A DNA stretch of 64,000 bases from Nitrosomonas communis (GTDB taxonomy: Bacteria; Pseudomonadota; Gammaproteobacteria; Burkholderiales; Nitrosomonadaceae), in the NCBI RefSeq assembly GCF_001007935.1, contig NZ_CP011451.1:2852001-2916000 (forward strand), given 5' to 3'. A model generated the notes under the pieces. The model worked only from the letters and a program-made list of their open reading frames with translations, searched no databases and was not told the DNA's origin. Numbering within the stretch: the first letter of the stretch is position 1; each line of letters opens with the position of its first letter. A program made the translations under genes and the position numbers. This document shows, in pieces, positions 56,199 through 64,000 of this stretch.

Positions 56199-56208
56199 CG
56201 ATCCCTGT

Positions 56209-56501
56209 TTCATGAATTGGCGACCTTCACACTCATAGCTTTCAATTTTTTCCTGAAAGATACGCCTCTCTTCTTCATTAGCCTTTGGGTGACGCAGGCT
56301 TTTTTATAAGACACCCCTAGACTCCTTAAAGCATAATTGATACCCTGGGTCTGACTCCAGGCCGTCTGCGCACTCGTACTGATACATGTCTAGATAATTC
56401 TTGACGTGCTGCGTCAAGGTCTCGATGTCAATTTTGGTGGAAGGCTTATCCGGGTTATCCTGGGATTGGGTATTTTGATCCAGCGCGCCATACTGCAACA
56501 C
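56209..56501 (-). pseudogene. IS630-like transposase fragment
   Basis: Reading leftward, DKPSTKIDIETLTQHVKNYLD and, in another frame, KKSLRHPKANEEERRIFQEKI with ESYECEGRQF match the helix-turn-helix and linker of an IS630-type transposase. A frameshift and missing ends make it dead. Confidence 0.75.
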
Positions 56502-56706
56502 CTATGCGAAAACACTGCGCCACTTACACGATGATAAGGTTCACCTTCTCTCGCACGGGTAATCCCTTACGGCAAAATGATATCGGATAGGTTATCCGTA
56601 AATCATAGTCAATTTATAATAGAGGCATTAATATAATGACATTTAGATTTTGTTATAAAGATTATAGCTAAGAAAATGATTAAATAAAGAATCGAATCTA
56701 TAAGGC

Positions 56707-57168
56707 TCAAGCAAGATTGGGATTATTTCTGGCTTCGTCTCTCAGTTGGCGCACACGCTCGTGATTTCTTTTCACTCCTTCGTATAGTCGCTCTAGAAGT
56801 GCACGAAGATTATCGGGCATTTCTTGTCTCAGCGCATTTTCGTAAGCCATAACTGCTGTAGCTTCGCCCATTTCGCATTCTTCCAATACCGCGAGGTTAT
56901 CTTTTTTAGTAAGTGCCGTCTTAAGATTAATCCAAGTACGATGCAGGCCTCCTGCAGTCGTTCCACTCGTATCTGGATTTCCGCCATAGTGCATGACTTC
57001 GACACTTAAAATTCTCACAGCTTCTTCACAACTATGCGCACAGTCATTGAAATAAGCTTTCAAGGCTGGGTCACTTGCATTGTCTGCGCATGTTTTATAA
57101 CCTTCTGTACCATCGCACGAAATCTCGACAAGTCCATTTAGTAACGTTGCAATTTCTATATTATTCAT
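56707..57168 (-). CDS. PA2169/DUF2383 four-helix-bundle protein
   Basis: A 153-residue protein of the PA2169 family (DUF2383), a ferritin-like four-helix bundle. It shows DGTEGYKTCADNASD, then HYGGNPDTSGTTAGGLHRTWINLK and CEMGEATAVMAYENAL. GGGGGA precedes the ATG. Members appear in stress and stationary phase; no function is established. Conserved Glu and His residues could bind metal. Confidence 0.93.
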   Translation of the reverse strand: MNNIEIATLLNGLVEISCDGTEGYKTCADNASDPALKAYFNDCAHSCEEAVRILSVEVMHYGGNPDTSGTTAGGLHRTWINLKTALTKKDNLAVLEECEMGEATAVMAYENALRQEMPDNLRALLERLYEGVKRNHERVRQLRDEARNNPNLA

Positions 57169-58240
57169 CTAATCCCCCACAAATAAAGGCTTACATAAAA
57201 AATAAAAAAAGCCTAGAGTTGGTTATAAGATTCAGGCCCATTTTAAGGAGTATTGTTTATATTCCACTACGCTGATTTAGCTATGCTTTTTATATAAGAA
57301 ATAAATAATGTGGGCATTTTTTAATTTAATGTAGGAATCATTCTAAATAATGCCCGTACGAAAACTCTATTTTATTCACCTGCAAGCTGCCTAAATTTTA
57401 TCAGTCTGGTAAAAGCGCACTCAAAATCATGTATCTAAAAAAGCTATAGATTGTATTTTTTATATTGACATCCTGAAGTAATCCACATTGCTTTCTAAAA
57501 AGCGTCTTGAATCAATTAAAACTGCAGAAATAAACAATAAAACAATAAATGATTGATAACAAATAATATTAATATGTGTTTAAATTTTAATCGATCTAGA
57601 AAAGGTTATTACAGATAACCATCTTAGCAACAGTATTTACAAGTTACCCACCAAGTTATCCACAGAAATTGTGGACAAGTAATAATTTGATGCAAATCAA
57701 TTTGCAGAACTATATAAATTACAAATACTTATGTAGCAAGCTAGCTATCTTTATGTTAATGGATACAGATAATAGAAAACAAAAAGCAAAATCTATATTA
57801 ATAATTGATATCGCGGCCGTTTTAAGGTTCCCTAATTGGTAGAAATTAGGTGCTTTTTTAAGTGGTTATTAATTAATTGAGAGTTTATGATCTATTCAGC
57901 TATTAAACTGAAATCTTGTCTTTGCTGATCTTGTGCATTTTTCGATGCATGGCAGCCTCTTCCAAATTTTCTTTGAGAGAGTTTTCTAGATGCCTGATAT
58001 TAGCCCAAGTATGGAGGGAAATTTTGCCCTTTTCTTACATAATAATTGTATCTTTCATATTCCCCGAACTGTTCTTTTTTTTGGTGCCTTTAATACGGCA
58101 TGCTTTCTGATGCAAAAAAAGAATGGTTGGATCGTATCATAGAAATGCAAATAAACCGGCTATGATTACACTAGTATCACAACACATAAACAAAAAAACA
58201 TTGTTATACTGATGAGGCACGTCCACCCTGCCACGAGGAG
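57169..58240. other. Long A+T-rich non-coding region with DnaA-box cluster
   Basis: More than 1 kb with no convincing gene. It holds the DnaA-box cluster at 57644-57678. The longest frame (57916-58110) is hydrophobic, lacks a ribosome-binding site and resembles nothing. Confidence 0.4.
57644..57678. promoter_or_regulatory. DnaA-box cluster, copy 1
   Basis: TTACCCACC, then TTATCCACA (57656-57664, a perfect DnaA box) and the inverted TGTGGACAA (57670-57678) within 35 bases. The same layout and spacing occur at 63616-63650, in the same orientation. Replication-related or titration site is inferred. Confidence 0.6.
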
Positions 58241-58393
58241 TTGATCATACGTCAGACCGAATTGTATCTCACCGACGAGGATCGCCAACTGATGAATCGT
58301 ACCGTACGAAGGGATTGCTCTCAGCGCGAGAGGTTAAGAGCCCATATTCTTGCTGCGCTGGATCGTAGCATTCCCGAAAAAACAAGCGGCTGA
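58241..58393 (+). pseudogene. IS630-like transposase N-terminal fragment
   Basis: Fifty codons with RQTELYLTDEDRQLMNRTV and REDRLRAHILAALD-like helices resemble the N-terminal helix-turn-helix of another IS630-type transposase. It fuses directly to the IS1380 copy that follows and stops at 58391. Confidence 0.55.
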
Positions 58394-58928
58394 ATAAGAT
58401 CAGCGCGCAATGGCAGCAAGCGGCAGAGAAGCAGTATGTACTATCAAATGAAAAGGTATGTTGGTTTGACGAATTTCACTATGCGCCAAAAGCTGAAAAC
58501 GGACACGGCGCATCATTGTTAAAATCGAACATACTGACAAAGACAGTCATCCCTGTTATGTGGCTACCAATCTGATACGCAAACCGCAATTTCTCCTCTA
58601 TGATAAGCTCTATTGCGCACGCGGTGAAATGTAAAATCGTATCAAGGAGCAACCACTGGATTTGTTTGCAGACTGTACCAGTTGCTATCGGTGGTGGTCA
58701 AATCAATTTCGTCTACTCCTGTCCTTCCTGGCCTACATCCTGCTGGAAACCATACGACGCCTTGTCCTGCAAGGCATAGAACTGGCTCAGGCCTATGTGA
58801 GCACATTGCGCCTTAAGCTGATTAAAATGGGTGCCGTTATGCTACGCAATACCCGCCGTATTCGCTTTTTACTTGCAAGCAGCTGTCCTTGTCAGAAACT
58901 ATTCTTCCAACGCACACCGCCAGACTGA
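58380..58928 (+). pseudogene. IS1380-family transposase, truncated and frameshifted
   Basis: Only the C-terminal third is present, with in-frame stops (for example TAA at 58634) and frameshifts. The end reads SYRWWSNQFRLLLSFLAYILL and RLVLQGIELAQAYVSTLRLK, then stops at 58926. It keeps the base missing in copy A, so it helps define the original frame. Confidence 0.8.
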
Positions 58929-59165
58929 CTTCTGGATAACTCATTTTCAGGATTATGCACCATCGTTTGCCGCATGAATAGCTATGGGGTGGATGGACTG
59001 CGCCTGTCAACAGAGAAAAACTTCTTTTCTGTCATCATTTCCACCAAAATGTGCAGAAAAGCACATTTCATCAAAGCAAATTCTGAATAGAAATCCGATT
59101 TATTCACTTAAAAAAGGAATCTCTGGCAAATTCACTCTTATTTTTGATGCTCGCGCAATATCCAG
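58380..59165 (+). mobile_element. IS1380-family remnant, copy C (5'-truncated)
   Basis: Matches copy A from GAATAAGATCAGCGC (equivalent to about 3450 there) to the GCAATATCCAGGC end. The first half of the transposase is missing. Confidence 0.8.
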
Positions 59166-59300
59166 GCGAGAATGATTATTTTTTGGCAGGAATGTTTTTT
59201 ATATAGGTCTTACTCTTTTTTATCCTAAAGTTTTAGAAATAAGAGCCGTTAAAAGTATTTCATGGCAGTGCTTGTCATGAAGTTCATATTATATGCTTCT

Positions 59301-59338
59301 CCCCACCGAATTTATTAGCTGGTTCGGTGGGGTTTTTT
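59301..59338 (+). terminator. Strong intrinsic terminator with no gene in front
   Basis: CCCCACCGAA (59301-59310) pairs perfectly with TTCGGTGGGG (59323-59332) and six T follow. No open frame ends nearby on this strand, so it may close a small RNA or a lost gene. Confidence 0.85.
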
Positions 59339-60105
59339 AGTTACGGCTAGTCCTCTTTGTATTTTTAAAGTTTTAGCTTTTACTGTGGATACTGACTGCC
59401 TACCCTTCCATAGTTAAACGTCTACAAGAAAGTAATTCAGGTTTAAAAAAGTTTACAAGAAATGGCTAAATCTGAATTAGCACATTCTTTAATTATTTTC
59501 CGAACAATGATTTCTCAATTGATTGCTCAGAGTATGCCTTGCAATTCTTTGGAAGCCACTATCTACTAACGAAGAAAAAACCTTAGCCCATCCAAAATAA
59601 AAGATTATAGAATGTAGTTAAACAAAATATTGATGAGGCTGGAAAGGCGTTAGGATTGCGCTAGAACATTTATTTTTTGGCGGAAATGTGTTTGCGTATA
59701 CAGCATTATTTAGCATTATTTCAGGCAACGTTAACGGGTTATCAAAATCAATGTTGCAATTTGTTTCATATTTAAAATGCAGAAGGAAATACTGCTAGGC
59801 CTTTAACAATCTGGTGGGTTTGTTGTTTCATCCCTTTGCACAAGCAGACAATTTACAGCACCAATACACCGATGCTTTCTTGCCATCGTTAAGACAACAA
59901 TGCTATGAATGAAAGACCGGTAGCACGTGACCTGTTCGAGAGTACCGATTGAATAAGTCATTACCATGACGCTCAACGTAACATGAATGTTTGGCTTTTT
60001 GCTGGCGATGGTAGTATTCATAATGCACTCTTTAATCCACGTCTAAAGTATCCGGTTCATCCTGCCAGCGTATCCGGTTGATGAATTCAGATACAAACTG
60101 GCTTT

Positions 60106-60309
60106 TCACGGTGCAATATAATTTAAGACTTGCGATCGTCTCGTTTTATCAGCCCATGACAACCCCATACCACGATTATCACTACTTGATGCCTTGGCGA
60201 TCAGCTTACTAGTAAATGACAGCTTTATTCCATTGTCACGTTCGAGTACGATCTTTTCTGATGTGTTATTGGCAGAGGTGTATTTGCTGTGATGATTTCC
60301 ATGCCGCAT
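60106..60309 (-). CDS. Small hypothetical protein in the integrase region
   Basis: A possible 67-residue protein with plausible composition (EKIVLERDNGIKLSFTSKLI near residues 18-37, then SWADKTRRSQVL). GGAGA lies only two bases before the ATG. No family is recognised. It may be a truncated gene of the mobile region. Low certainty. Confidence 0.35.
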   Translation of the reverse strand: MRHGNHHSKYTSANNTSEKIVLERDNGIKLSFTSKLIAKASSSDNRGMGLSWADKTRRSQVLNYIAP

Positions 60310-60440
60310 TCTCCATAATAAGAGTTAGAAAAATGCTTTTTGGAGTGAGCAGGATTTTCTAGGGCAAGAACAATGGGCAAAACTTAAAAGGCTTGTTAGA
60401 TAATTCAGCCTTATTAATCAGTAAATTATTTTGCCTATAC

Positions 60441-60454
60441 TGGCGGAGAGAGAG
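60441..60454 (-). other. Possible attachment-site remnant: tRNA-Ser-like 3' end
   Basis: On the minus strand, CTCTCTCTCCGCCA looks like the 3' acceptor strand and CCA of a tRNA-Ser, but no tRNA body lies beside it. It is 157 bases before the integrase start, where such att fragments are common. Confidence 0.35.
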
Positions 60455-60574
60455 TCCTTCATACAAATGTCTTACAGTATCTTTCTAAATCCAGAAATCA
60501 TTATGCTATATAGCATGTTGCAAGCTTTGTTGTCTATTAGAGTCTCATAGTGTATGCTCAAATCTTGGCAAATG

Positions 60575-60595
60575 GGTACGGTAGAAGGTACGGTA
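60575..60595 (+). repeat. Direct repeat just upstream of the integrase gene
   Basis: GGTACGGTA occurs twice, 12 bases apart, ending 16 bases before the integrase start. It may be an integrase arm-type site or an operator. Confidence 0.45.
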
Positions 60596-60611
60596 AGTAT
60601 AAGGGTGGATC

Positions 60612-61853
60612 ATGGCGAGGCGAATACAAAATTTGACAGCACGTAAATGCGAAACTATCAAGAAACCAGGCTATTATGCTGATGGACAGAATCTTTATTT
60701 GCAGGTAAGCAAAACATTAAGCAAGTCCTGGCTTTTCATTTATAAGTTTCAAGGAAAAAAACATGAAGTTGGCTTAGGTAGCTATCCTGATATTCCACTT
60801 GTACTGGCAAGAGAAGCTGCAGCAAGGTGGCGAAAGGTATTAATCGAAGGTGACAATCCAATTGAGATCAAGCGTACCCTGGAAGCTGAGAAACAGCGCA
60901 ATAGAGTCGATAACCCAACGTTTGCTCAATGTGCGGATAAATTCATCGCAAGCCATCGAGCAGGTTGGAAAAATACAAAACACGCACAGCAATGGGAAAA
61001 TACATTAAACCAATATGCCTTTCCATTTATCGGCAGTAGACAAGTTAAAGAGATCGACACCAGTTTGGTAATGTGTGTACTTGAACCGATATGGCTAAAG
61101 AAAAACGAAACGGCTTCACGTCTTCGCGGACGGATAGAAAATATTCTGGATTGGGCAAGTGTTCACAAATACCGCCAAGGAGACAATCCAGCACGTTGGC
61201 GCGGGCATCTCGACAAATTACTAAGCAGCCCAAATAAGGTACAGCGCACACAACACTTTAAGGCCCTGCCCTACCAAGAAATAAATGATTTGCTTTTGGC
61301 ATTGAGATCAAACGGCAGCGTTTCAGCAATGGCCCTCGAATTTTTAATTCTTACTGCGGCTCGAACTGGTGAAGTTATCGGCGCACAGTGGAGTGAAATC
61401 GATCTCAATCAAAAAAATTGGATTATCCCGGCTGAACGCATGAAGATGAAGAAAGAGCATCGAGTGCCGTTAACAAGCCGAGCACTGGAAATTCTGGCTA
61501 ATGTAAAACAGTTACAGGGAAATGATTATATTTTTCCAGGACGCACTAAAAGCGGTGGTCTAAGTAATGCAGCAATGGATAAGTTACTGCAGGTTACGCT
61601 CAATTACGATGTTACTGTCCACGGCTTCAGAAGTACATTTCGCGACTGGGCCAGCGAGATAACAAACTTTCCCCATGAATTGTGTGAAATGGCCTTAGCA
61701 CACACCATCAAGAATCAAGCTGAGGCCGCCTATCGGCGTGGCGATATGTTGGAGAAACGGCGTGTCATGTTGGAAGCGTGGTTGACATATATTGAAACTA
61801 AACCAATACAGGGCAAAGTTATATCTCTGCGAAAAACTAACTTATATTCATAA
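60612..61853 (+). CDS. P4-type tyrosine integrase
   Basis: A 413-residue tyrosine recombinase of the P4/prophage island type. The N-terminal DUF4102 arm-binding domain (about residues 5-90; LTARKCETIKKPGYYADGQN) is followed by a core-binding domain and the catalytic domain. Catalytic residues are in place: Arg251 (TAARTGEV), His337 and Arg340 (HGFRSTFRDW), His364 (ALAHT) and Tyr374 (AAYRRGD). It looks intact and has AAGGGTGGA in front. Such enzymes insert elements into tRNA genes. Surrounding IS debris and DnaA-box repeats mark an integrated element, much eroded. Confidence 0.95.
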   Translation: MARRIQNLTARKCETIKKPGYYADGQNLYLQVSKTLSKSWLFIYKFQGKKHEVGLGSYPDIPLVLAREAAARWRKVLIEGDNPIEIKRTLEAEKQRNRVDNPTFAQCADKFIASHRAGWKNTKHAQQWENTLNQYAFPFIGSRQVKEIDTSLVMCVLEPIWLKKNETASRLRGRIENILDWASVHKYRQGDNPARWRGHLDKLLSSPNKVQRTQHFKALPYQEINDLLLALRSNGSVSAMALEFLILTAARTGEVIGAQWSEIDLNQKNWIIPAERMKMKKEHRVPLTSRALEILANVKQLQGNDYIFPGRTKSGGLSNAAMDKLLQVTLNYDVTVHGFRSTFRDWASEITNFPHELCEMALAHTIKNQAEAAYRRGDMLEKRRVMLEAWLTYIETKPIQGKVISLRKTNLYS

Positions 61854-62095
61854 AATATTAAAGACTTGGATCAAGTATGCAAAATTAGTCCTGATGGGCT
61901 CATCACAGCGGATAAATCTGGGCACCGTAGTTCGGTACCATCCTCCTGCAATCAATTTAATGAGTAATTCCTCATTTTAAATGCAAAGCTAGATCAACAT
62001 CTATAAGAAAACTCACCTCTTTTAGGTTGCTAAAGCAACGATAGGGCAACGTCATCAAGCGAATAATCAGGATTCAGTAGGAAATCCAATCCCCA

Positions 62096-62569
62096 TTATA
62101 CCCATTCCGGCTCAATCCCATGCTGTCTCAGAAATTCGAGGGCAAGCTCATTCATTCGCTCTTCCCTATAATTGAAGTATGCCTTCACTGCGTCATCATC
62201 TTGCACATTCTTTAACCAGTAACCGATTGACTTTGGTCCATAGTAAACACCTGCTGCAGCTTGATATTGCACCTTGTCATCTGTCCAAGGACTAGCAAGA
62301 AACTCCTGAAGAATTTGGTGGTGCTTGCCGTGAGATAGGCTAGCGACTTCAAGGAAATTCTCAGGGTGTGTATCAATCAACGCTTTATTCTTTATATTTT
62401 CTTCAGCTGAGCACCCATCCCATTCAGCTTTTTGGTCTTCGCTGTATAAATAAAGTATTTCTCCATTCGTTAAATCAAGATACACAGTCCGATCAAAGGG
62501 ATTTTGGAAGTCAGCATCTGGAAAAAATGCCAAACTGAACAATGATTGGTTAATCTTAAGTCTAGTCAT
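62096..62569 (-). CDS. UPF0158-like protein
   Basis: A protein of 157 residues from the ATG at 62569 (176 from 62626). DRTVYLDLTNGEILYLYSED at the start and DAVKAYFNYREERMNELALEFL with HGIEPEW at the end resemble UPF0158 proteins, whose function is unknown. No ribosome-binding site is clear for either start. It is probably cargo of the integrase region. Confidence 0.65.
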   Translation of the reverse strand: MTRLKINQSLFSLAFFPDADFQNPFDRTVYLDLTNGEILYLYSEDQKAEWDGCSAEENIKNKALIDTHPENFLEVASLSHGKHHQILQEFLASPWTDDKVQYQAAAGVYYGPKSIGYWLKNVQDDDAVKAYFNYREERMNELALEFLRQHGIEPEWV

Positions 62570-62626
62570 GTTTTGTATCCATGTTAATAGCCGTAAGTTA
62601 TTTCTAGGATGTGCATTCAATATCAC

Positions 62627-63054
62627 CCACCATAAGACATTTCATAAATATAACGAGAATCTTGGTCGATTTTGTACAGAAATAAATAGCAGGGTTTAAC
62701 TAACTGATGAGCAATAGGAAATTTTATATCAACTCTTATTACTTCAAAAGTGATTTTATGTCGAAGTCATTGATGACTATCATGGTGTACCTCCTTGAAC
62801 AATGGATGAGAAAAAGCAAAACGCCCAAGGCCGATTGATGACCGAGGGCGCTTTGCAGGATGCGACACTTTCAGACTATTGAGCCCATAGCGTCGCCGAA
62901 GGCTCTTGTGGTTATTGGGTTAGTTCATTGATTGCATTGGAATATTGGAGAGGCTTAGATATTTTGAGTTAGTACGACCAAAGTACAATTTCAATCTGGC
63001 TAAGGTAATAAGAAAATCATCATCATCTAATTTCATTTACTGAGGTGGATGATC
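62627..63054. other. Intergenic region after the UPF0158-like gene
   Basis: About 430 bases with the micro-ORF at 62739-62783. The 62820-62890 stretch is G+C-richer than its surroundings but shows no gene. Confidence 0.35.
62739..62783 (-). CDS. Micro-ORF with strong ribosome-binding site
   Basis: AAGGAGG lies six bases before ATG 62783; the frame has 14 codons (MIVINDFDIKSLLK) and a stop. It could be a leader peptide or the start of a decayed gene. Confidence 0.25.
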   Translation of the reverse strand: MIVINDFDIKSLLK

Positions 63055-63435
63055 ATGAACTGCAAAACATGCGGTAAAGATCTCGGATTAGGCCCTCGAT
63101 ATGTTCTTCTAGATGAAACACAAATGTGCCTTTGGCGAGCACCCGACGCGATGCCGGAAGTCAATATCGGGGAAGCAGCCATACTCGGTTATTATTGCTG
63201 TGAGCAACATGCGATTGAGGCGTGTAGCTCATATTTAACCCTTGCAGGTGCCGAAGCTACATGGCCAGATGTGCTACCGATTGAAAATTGCGGCATTTGC
63301 AAAGAAAGTTTTAATACCAATACATGGCATAAAGTACTTGCGTTGAGTAAAGAGCGTGGTCATGAAGACAAACCTGAAACTATCGGTATTAAATATGTGG
63401 CTCGATTTTGTCAGAAATGTTATACCGTAGTTTGA
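63055..63435 (+). CDS. Cysteine-rich hypothetical protein with zinc-ribbon-like pairs
   Basis: A 126-residue protein from the ATG at 63055, which has GAGGTGG eight bases upstream; a start at 63049 would add two residues. Three Cys pairs could bind zinc: CKTC near the N-terminus, CGIC near residue 81 and CQKC near residue 121, plus a YCCEQH. No signal peptide. No family recognised. It lies beside the integrase as probable cargo. Confidence 0.7.
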   Translation: MNCKTCGKDLGLGPRYVLLDETQMCLWRAPDAMPEVNIGEAAILGYYCCEQHAIEACSSYLTLAGAEATWPDVLPIENCGICKESFNTNTWHKVLALSKERGHEDKPETIGIKYVARFCQKCYTVV

Positions 63436-63795
63436 TGCTCTCACTGGTATAGGACAGCAAATGCCTGATTGAACTAAAAGGAGATCAATATAAACAGCCT
63501 AATTCTTCATACCCCACCAGACTGGCTATATTGCTCATTGATTAGAAGATATGAAAAGCGGAGCATCTTTTTAAAGCACTCTGAATAATCATTACTCCTC
63601 CTGGACATAAAGCAGTTACCCACATCCTTATCCACGGAAATTGTGGATAAAAGCTTTTTAATATTAGCTAAAAGCTACTATTAAAGGCTCTAAGTATTTT
63701 CTGGAATCTTCCCATAATAGATTTTGCTTTTAACGCAATTTATCTTGTTGTTTTGAAAACCGGATTTTTAGCTAGGGTCTGTTGACGTTTTAAGA
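63436..63795. other. Intergenic region with second DnaA-box cluster
   Basis: About 360 A+T-rich bases holding the cluster at 63616-63650. No gene is visible. Confidence 0.4.
63616..63650. promoter_or_regulatory. DnaA-box cluster, copy 2
   Basis: TTACCCACA (63616-63624), TTATCCACG (63628-63636) and inverted TGTGGATAA (63642-63650), with spacing and inner GAAAT identical to copy 1 at 57644-57678. Confidence 0.6.
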
Positions 63796-63886
63796 TAACG
63801 TGAGTTCGACATAAAAATCACAACACCACGGCTGGAGAAGCTTGATGGAGTCTGATATTAAGCGATGGTTTCTTTTCACGAATAAT
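63796..63886 (-). mobile_element. IS982-family end fragment
   Basis: TAACGTGAGTTCGACATAAA starts a 91-base match to the end of the element at 13564-14567, including the last codons of the transposase ([12 protein letters not shown]). The match stops at CACGAA; the rest to 64000 is not recognised. Confidence 0.75.
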
Positions 63887-64000
63887 GATAAAGCTCTTCT
63901 CCAAATTCTGATTGCTGAGTCGTGACGATAGCAGGCAGTCTCAGTCAAATCAGGCGTGCTGTGCCAACGCACACTTATTTTGCTTCTGCCTATAACGCCG

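Larger units (their letters stand above)
59166..60611. other. Long, mostly non-coding region before the integrase gene
   Basis: About 1.4 kb holding a strong orphan terminator (59301-59338), one low-confidence small ORF (60106-60309), a tRNA-like fragment (60441-60454) and a short direct repeat (60575-60595). A frame at 59803-60021 looks spurious. The rest shows nothing I can name. Confidence 0.4.

Noticed and set aside
57916..58110. 64-residue hydrophobic frame
   Set aside because: A+T-rich region with no start signal; hydrophobicity follows from T-rich sequence.
59803..60021. 72-residue frame on the minus strand
   Set aside because: No ribosome-binding site, biased composition and no similarity to known families.
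1..64000. CRISPR array, rRNA or complete tRNA genes
   Set aside because: No regularly spaced repeats and no rRNA or full cloverleaf sequence were recognised; only the 14-base tRNA-like end at 60441 was seen.

Overview
The window looks like chromosome from a betaproteobacterium of moderate G+C. A Nitrosomonas-like nitrifier would fit the mix of biosynthetic genes, iron and zinc regulation and heavy IS load, but no ammonia-oxidation gene or rRNA is present to prove it, so the genus is inference. The layout is a set of housekeeping and signalling genes cut up by insertion sequences, decayed genes and small non-autonomous repeats.

1-4.2 kb: the proximal end of a leftward siderophore or lipopeptide operon (MbtH-like protein, type II thioesterase, phosphopantetheinyl transferase, then a fatty-acyl-AMP-ligase-type loading domain running off the window) behind a Fur-like palindrome, followed by an IS1380 remnant. 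4.4-9.2 kb: divergent metR/metE and a GAF/HD-GYP protein. 9.7-13.5 kb: a zinc-limitation operon (Zur box, COG0523 metal-chaperone GTPase, DUF1826 protein, zur) in which a 1340-bp IS5-family element has split the GTPase gene with a clean TTAA duplication. 13.6-17.1 kb: a degenerate IS982 copy, a GT51 transglycosylase-like gene lacking its catalytic glutamate, another IS, and an IS1380 tail. 17.1-19.6 kb: a Fur-linked group (FecI-like sigma factor, DUF2325 protein, small ORF) under two Fur-like boxes. 20.0-27.1 kb: fhs and a hydroxypyruvate-reductase-like gene bracket a four-gene leftward island (HNH protein, AbiV-like protein, small membrane protein, LPO_1073-like protein) bounded by attC-like sites; I read it as an integron-cassette-like putative defence island.

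27.1-43.1 kb: SagB-type oxidoreductase, YjdM, short endonuclease V, phosphatase-like protein, SohB, PutA, a 7TM-type diguanylate cyclase, an SGNH protein and a secreted galactose-oxidase-like kelch protein lacking part of the copper site. 43.4-56.2 kb: a 140-bp MITE related to the IS5 element, a dead histidine kinase, a REC-GGDEF-EAL protein, DUF3616, metallophosphoesterase, SDR, PRC-barrel, AsmA, BON lipoprotein, MgtC and a HAD-phosphatase/P-loop-ATPase fusion. 56.2-64 kb: a mobile-element graveyard with IS630 and IS1380 fragments, a P4-type integrase, a possible tRNA-Ser 3'-end att remnant and two near-identical DnaA-box clusters.

A notable non-coding feature is a family of about 103-bp terminal-inverted-repeat elements present in seven copies, all between genes. 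One copy sits in a duplicated segment whose sister copy preserves the empty site. With the 140-bp MITE this shows two separate families of small mobile DNA shaping the intergenic regions.
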